The translations under genes and the position numbers were made by a program. From the NCBI GenBank assembly GCA_021788955.1, contig JAJYKC010000008.1:1-15418 (forward strand): DNA of 15,418 nt. Direction: 5' to 3'. Numbering within the stretch: position 1 is the first letter of the stretch; the number at the start of each line of letters is the position of its first letter. The notes under the pieces are model-generated. The model saw nothing but the letters and a program-made list of their open reading frames with translations. It ran no database searches and had not been told where the DNA came from. The DNA comes from Acidobacteriota bacterium (lineage in GTDB: Bacteria; Acidobacteriota; Terriglobia; Bryobacterales; Bryobacteraceae). Positions 12,840-15,418 of the stretch are shown in pieces.

Positions 12840-13775
12840 CTAAGCAGCTTTGGGCAAGAAGTACAGCTTCTCATTGGCCTTGCTGCCTGCCCGTTGATGC
12901 GGCCACGCTTTGAGGAACCGATCCGCTCTATCCCTGGAGATTCCTTTCGCAGCGGCCAACTTCTTGAACTCTGACCCGTTGATCCCGTCTTCGGTCAACA
13001 GTCCCTGAAGCGCCGCTGCATTCGCGCTGAAATCCTCATTGAGCGGTTTATCAGTGCTCTTGAACCCCTCTACCGGCACGAATTGCAAACCGAAATCGCA
13101 GCCTTCCGCATAGCGTGCTTTGAAGTTCTTCACTCGCAGTTTGTCCAAGCCATTGCTGCTTCCGAGTGCCATGACTTTCTCTACTGTATATGCGGTGTCC
13201 ACACCTGCCTTGATATCGCTCGAACCGCGATACTTCTTCGAGGTTCCTGCCTTCCCAGCGTTGTGCAGAATGAGGACCGTCGCGCCCTTGTTGGCCAAAT
13301 TCCGAAAGCTCTTCATGAACTGCCGCGTCTCGGATGCAGAGCTTTCCTCACCGGGATGGAACTCGATGAACGAATCCCAAATAATCAGGCCCTTGCATTT
13401 CTCCGCGAACTCGTGAACGCGCGGATCGCTAGGACCCGGAGGGGGATCGTCCAAAACCCAGCCGCCCCAAATGTAGAACTCGCTGGTTTCAGGAATACCG
13501 AGATTGACCAATCGGTCTTTGATGACACCCAACGGGTTCTCCCCGTCGATGTAAAGTACCGGCATCTGCCGAACAGCGTGACCGGCGAACGGCGCGCCCC
13601 TAGCGACACAACCGCCGAGGCCATAGGCCAGCCAACTCTTTCCCGTACCGCTCTCGGCGGCAAATAGATTGACCGACCCGACCGTAATCATTCCGTCCAC
13701 AACCCACTCGACCTTCGCGTCTGCCTTCCACACTGAAGGCAGCGCAGCCAATTTTGCCAGAATATCCGTGTTCAT
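12840..13775 (-). CDS. RepA-like hexameric ATPase/helicase (AAA_25 type)
   Basis: A 311-residue RecA-fold ATPase like plasmid RSF1010 RepA and many phage and element replication helicases. Walker A is ESGTGKSW (41-48) and Walker B is GLIIWDS (129-135). The later RecA-core strand VLILHNAGKAG (168-178) and the loop YRGSSDIKAGVD (182-193) complete the pattern. The DGENPLGVIKDRL segment (78-90) fits the catalytic-acid region. The C-terminal 70 residues (LLTEDGINGSEFKKLAAAKGISRDRADRFLKAW) look like a winged-helix module that could bind DNA. The ATG overlaps the upstream HTH gene's stop by ATGA, so the two are one operon. The protein may load or act as a helicase for replication of the excised element; no primase or initiator is seen in the window. 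Confidence 0.85.
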   Translation of the reverse strand: MNTDILAKLAALPSVWKADAKVEWVVDGMITVGSVNLFAAESGTGKSWLAYGLGGCVARGAPFAGHAVRQMPVLYIDGENPLGVIKDRLVNLGIPETSEFYIWGGWVLDDPPPGPSDPRVHEFAEKCKGLIIWDSFIEFHPGEESSASETRQFMKSFRNLANKGATVLILHNAGKAGTSKKYRGSSDIKAGVDTAYTVEKVMALGSSNGLDKLRVKNFKARYAEGCDFGLQFVPVEGFKSTDKPLNEDFSANAAALQGLLTEDGINGSEFKKLAAAKGISRDRADRFLKAWPHQRAGSKANEKLYFLPKAA

Positions 13776-13966
13776 TTCAGTTCCACCTTTCCACTATTGA
13801 TGAAGTTTTCGATATCCGTTACTGCGTACCGGACCAACCGTCCGACACGGACCCAGGGGAGCATCGTCCTCTTGGTCCGCCATGAACGCAACGTGTGAAC
13901 TGAGCAGCCGAGCAACTTCGCTGCCGCTTGCTCTGATACTAAAGCGTTGGGAGATGAGTTCTCCAC
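13772..13966 (-). CDS. Excisionase-family HTH_17 DNA-binding protein
   Basis: A 64-residue protein of the MerR-like excisionase fold. LVSEQAAAKLLGCSVHTLRSWR (residues 9-30) is the helix-turn-helix, and LPWVRVGRLVRYAVTDIENFI (37-57) is the wing and closing helix, the typical arrangement of HTH_17 proteins. Such proteins act as recombination directionality factors (Xis) or as small regulators in integrated elements. The start is GTG at 13966, preceded by TTTGGAGGT at 8 bases. The longer frame to 14221 has no ribosome site and unrelated sequence, so I reject it. The gene overlaps the ATPase by four bases. Next to an integrase and a replication ATPase, a role in excision or control of the element is likely but inferred. 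Confidence 0.85.
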   Translation of the reverse strand: MENSSPNALVSEQAAAKLLGCSVHTLRSWRTKRTMLPWVRVGRLVRYAVTDIENFINSGKVELK

Positions 13967-14380
13967 GGTGAATACCTCCAAAGTGTCGTTCCGCGCGACG
14001 AAGGCGCGTTGGTGGAGAATTGGAATCCGTGGACGGTGATGAACTATATGGACAGGTGGACAATGGAAGCACTGGACCAAATAGCGGTCTGAGCAAAGGA
14101 CCCCATGGCGTGTGCTCTCATCTCGGGGCCATTCATTTCCGGTTCTTTCAATTAGGTGGACGCACTGCGAAACCGCAGGTTTCAAGGCCCTCTTGCATCT
14201 TTCTGGAGAGAGCGCGGGCATTGACGCGAGGTGTCATCCGACCTTGCCAGGGCCGTAATGACGAATTACCGCACCGTACTATATACAAGTAGTAAGTAGC
14301 GCGATATGGGGTTCCCGACAGGATGCGGCATATCAGCCGTCCGGTTCAATTCCAAGGCAGTTTCGATCCCAAACGAGCAG
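13967..14380. other. Intergenic, 414 bases, no gene seen
   Basis: No credible protein gene on either strand. It should hold the promoter of the HTH-ATPase operon, reading leftwards. An AT-rich patch at 14278-14293 (ACTATATACAAGTAGT) contains TATAGT on the minus strand, but there is no good -35 for it. A small GTAAT/ATTAC inverted repeat lies just left of it, around 14255-14270. These could be operator sites; support is weak. Confidence 0.4.
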
Positions 14381-14971
14381 CTATTTCTTCGGCTGCTCAG
14401 GTCCCTTGAAATCGAGGACGAAGTCAGGAATTCGCTCAACGGTGGTGAACGTCTCTGCCGTTGTCTTCCCCGTCGAATCGCGGCGCATCAGCGTCACGAG
14501 GTACGGAACAGATCGCACGCCATTGCTGTCTGGTTTGAGTGCCTTGATCTCGTCATCGCTCGGATACCTCCGAATGACCTCCGGGCCGTCCCATCGCCAA
14601 ACGGGGTTCTTAGTAGCGTGAAGAACACGGGAAAAATCATATTCCGTGCCGCATTTGTTTTGAGCGTTATCCAGTAGCGCAAGGTATGTTCCGGTCAGGT
14701 TGCGATCCTTACCGGTCCCAATGTAGGTCTGGTACACGTACCGCGCGTCTACGAGCGCATCCCTGCACCAGCAGGACAGCGCCATTTCGCGGTCGGTAGG
14801 AATTTCAAATGCGGTGAGGCAATGACTCTCATCCTCGTAGATCGCATTCACCTTGTTGCCGCTGTTGAACACGTCGCGCCTCGCCTCATCGCGCTGAAGC
14901 TGATCTCCAGCCTGTCCCCATGCCGTGCCGACGAATCCGAGTGCAACGATAACGAGAGCGTGCAGGCGCAA
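14381..14971 (-). CDS. Secreted protein of unknown function, four cysteines
   Basis: I do not recognise the family of this 196-residue protein. It begins with a clear signal peptide, MRLHALVIVALGFVG, with likely cleavage after TAWG at residue 19. The mature part is soluble and charged, and has exactly four cysteines (Cys51, Cys67, Cys69, Cys107) in its first half, enough for two disulfides. The 67-69 pair is a CWC motif. The start is well supported: GGAGG lies 9 bases before ATG and a good promoter stands further upstream. The C-terminus (VPYLVTLMRRDSTGKTTAETFTTVERIPDFVLDFKG) looks like a beta-rich segment. It sits on the same strand as the integrase-ATPase genes and has similar, less GC-rich codon use, so it may be cargo of the element. 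If the element ends near 14300, it is instead a chromosomal neighbour. Confidence 0.75.
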   Translation of the reverse strand: MRLHALVIVALGFVGTAWGQAGDQLQRDEARRDVFNSGNKVNAIYEDESHCLTAFEIPTDREMALSCWCRDALVDARYVYQTYIGTGKDRNLTGTYLALLDNAQNKCGTEYDFSRVLHATKNPVWRWDGPEVIRRYPSDDEIKALKPDSNGVRSVPYLVTLMRRDSTGKTTAETFTTVERIPDFVLDFKGPEQPKK

Positions 14972-15418
14972 TGGATCACAACCTCCGATGTAAACCTTGG
15001 TTCGGTGTTTTTTTTCTCCGTAATCACTTTAGGACGGTTCTTGGGGCCGGTCAAGCCCCTGGAAAGCGGACTAAATCGATCCGTAAAGAGCCAGGAGCGG
15101 CTTGCATCCGCCGATATACCGACGTAGGATCTTGGAGGAGACCTGAATATGCGAAAGCTGATAACTGCTCTGTTCGCCTGTGAGTCTGCATGTTAAGCCA
15201 AACTGCCCACAACCTTGCGTCCGTGAACAAAATATCGATCGCCTCCGCATAACGGCCCAAGAGCACGTTGAGCTTTCCACGAAGCGAGTAGTGCCTTATG
15301 CCTGCGAATTTGAAACGCGGATTCCAGAGGGTCTGCTGGGTAGTCCAACTGTGCTGGGTCTGTGTGTTCCTTGGGGTGAAGATCTACCTTCCCTGGAGTG
15401 AGGGCCGACGAGCAGAGC
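14972..15418. other. Window end, no recognisable gene
   Basis: 447 bases with short overlapping frames on both strands, none with a known motif plus a good ribosome site. The left part holds the promoter of the secreted-protein gene. A minus-strand frame (15051-15266, with GRYAEAIDILFTDARLW) has a faintly protein-like look but cannot be supported. The right attachment site of the element was looked for here and not seen. Confidence 0.4.
15026..15054 (-). promoter_or_regulatory. Sigma-70-like promoter of the secreted-protein gene
   Basis: On the minus strand TTGACC (15049-15054) and TAAAGT (15026-15031) are exactly 17 bases apart, with five and four consensus matches. The leader to ATG 14971 would be about 45 bases and includes an A-run and GGAGG. 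Confidence 0.6.

Noticed and set aside
13967..14221. Upstream extension of the excisionase-type protein
   Set aside because: The extra residues are unrelated to HTH_17 proteins, while GTG 13966 has an excellent ribosome site.
14343..14353. GGTTCAATTCC, like a tRNA T-loop, as a possible right attachment site
   Set aside because: The flanks do not pair as a T stem and do not match the tRNA-Val 3' end; a chance resemblance.
15051..15266. 71-codon minus-strand frame near the window end
   Set aside because: No recognised motif and no clear ribosome site; overlapping frames on both strands look equally good.
1..15418. CRISPR array
   Set aside because: No regularly spaced direct repeats of 25-40 bases were found.

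Overview
The window looks like a piece of a high-GC Acidobacteriota chromosome of the Bryobacterales/Solibacter type. The main clue is the secreted protein at 3601-5316, whose C-terminal half matches the TIGR03437 type that is greatly expanded in Solibacter relatives. Strong G/C third-position bias in the core genes (grpE, dnaJ, cox operon) agrees. This placement is an inference from gene content, not from a marker gene.

Layout, left to right. (1) 42-449 (-): a transposase-derived chimeric ORF with its own promoter, covered by CTTAGCG-type inverted repeats. (2) 580-2253 (+): grpE-dnaJ, a chaperone pair without dnaK beside it. (3) 2268-3541: a patch of mobile and defence debris. It holds a HicB-HicA type toxin-antitoxin pair (-), a 144-residue remnant joining the two ends of a type ISP restriction-modification enzyme, a 2 x 16 bp tandem repeat, and a frameshifted IS1-like transposase tail. 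(4) 3601-5316 (+): a secreted Ig-like/TIGR03437 protein of visibly lower GC. (5) 5317-5842: a long leader region with a strong hairpin and an uninterrupted run of 21 C. (6) 5843-9973 (+): a tightly coupled coxS-coxL-coxM-coxG operon for a form II (AYRGAGR) CO-dehydrogenase-like molybdenum hydroxylase. (7) 10001-11117 (+): a small four-cysteine protein and an Asp/Glu racemase-family protein. (8) 11153-11229 (+): tRNA-Val(CAC).

From the tRNA rightwards the composition and gene content change to an integrated mobile element, read mainly on the minus strand. It has a tyrosine integrase pointing at the tRNA, a RepA-like hexameric ATPase, an excisionase-type HTH protein overlapping it by ATGA, and a secreted protein of unknown function that may be cargo. 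The integrase is broken by one perfect 17-bp tandem duplication; removing one copy restores a 397-residue recombinase with all catalytic residues. The 12724-12839 gap between the ATPase and integrase carries three perfect inverted repeats, two of them sharing bases. The right attachment site was not found, so the element probably runs past the end of the window.

The cox genes work together: CoxS (two 2Fe-2S clusters), CoxM (FAD) and CoxL (Mo-cofactor) would form the enzyme, with CoxG as an accessory factor. The most unusual points are the C21 tract just before coxS, the duplication-broken integrase, the folded intergenic region in the element, and the restriction enzyme shrunk to its two ends.
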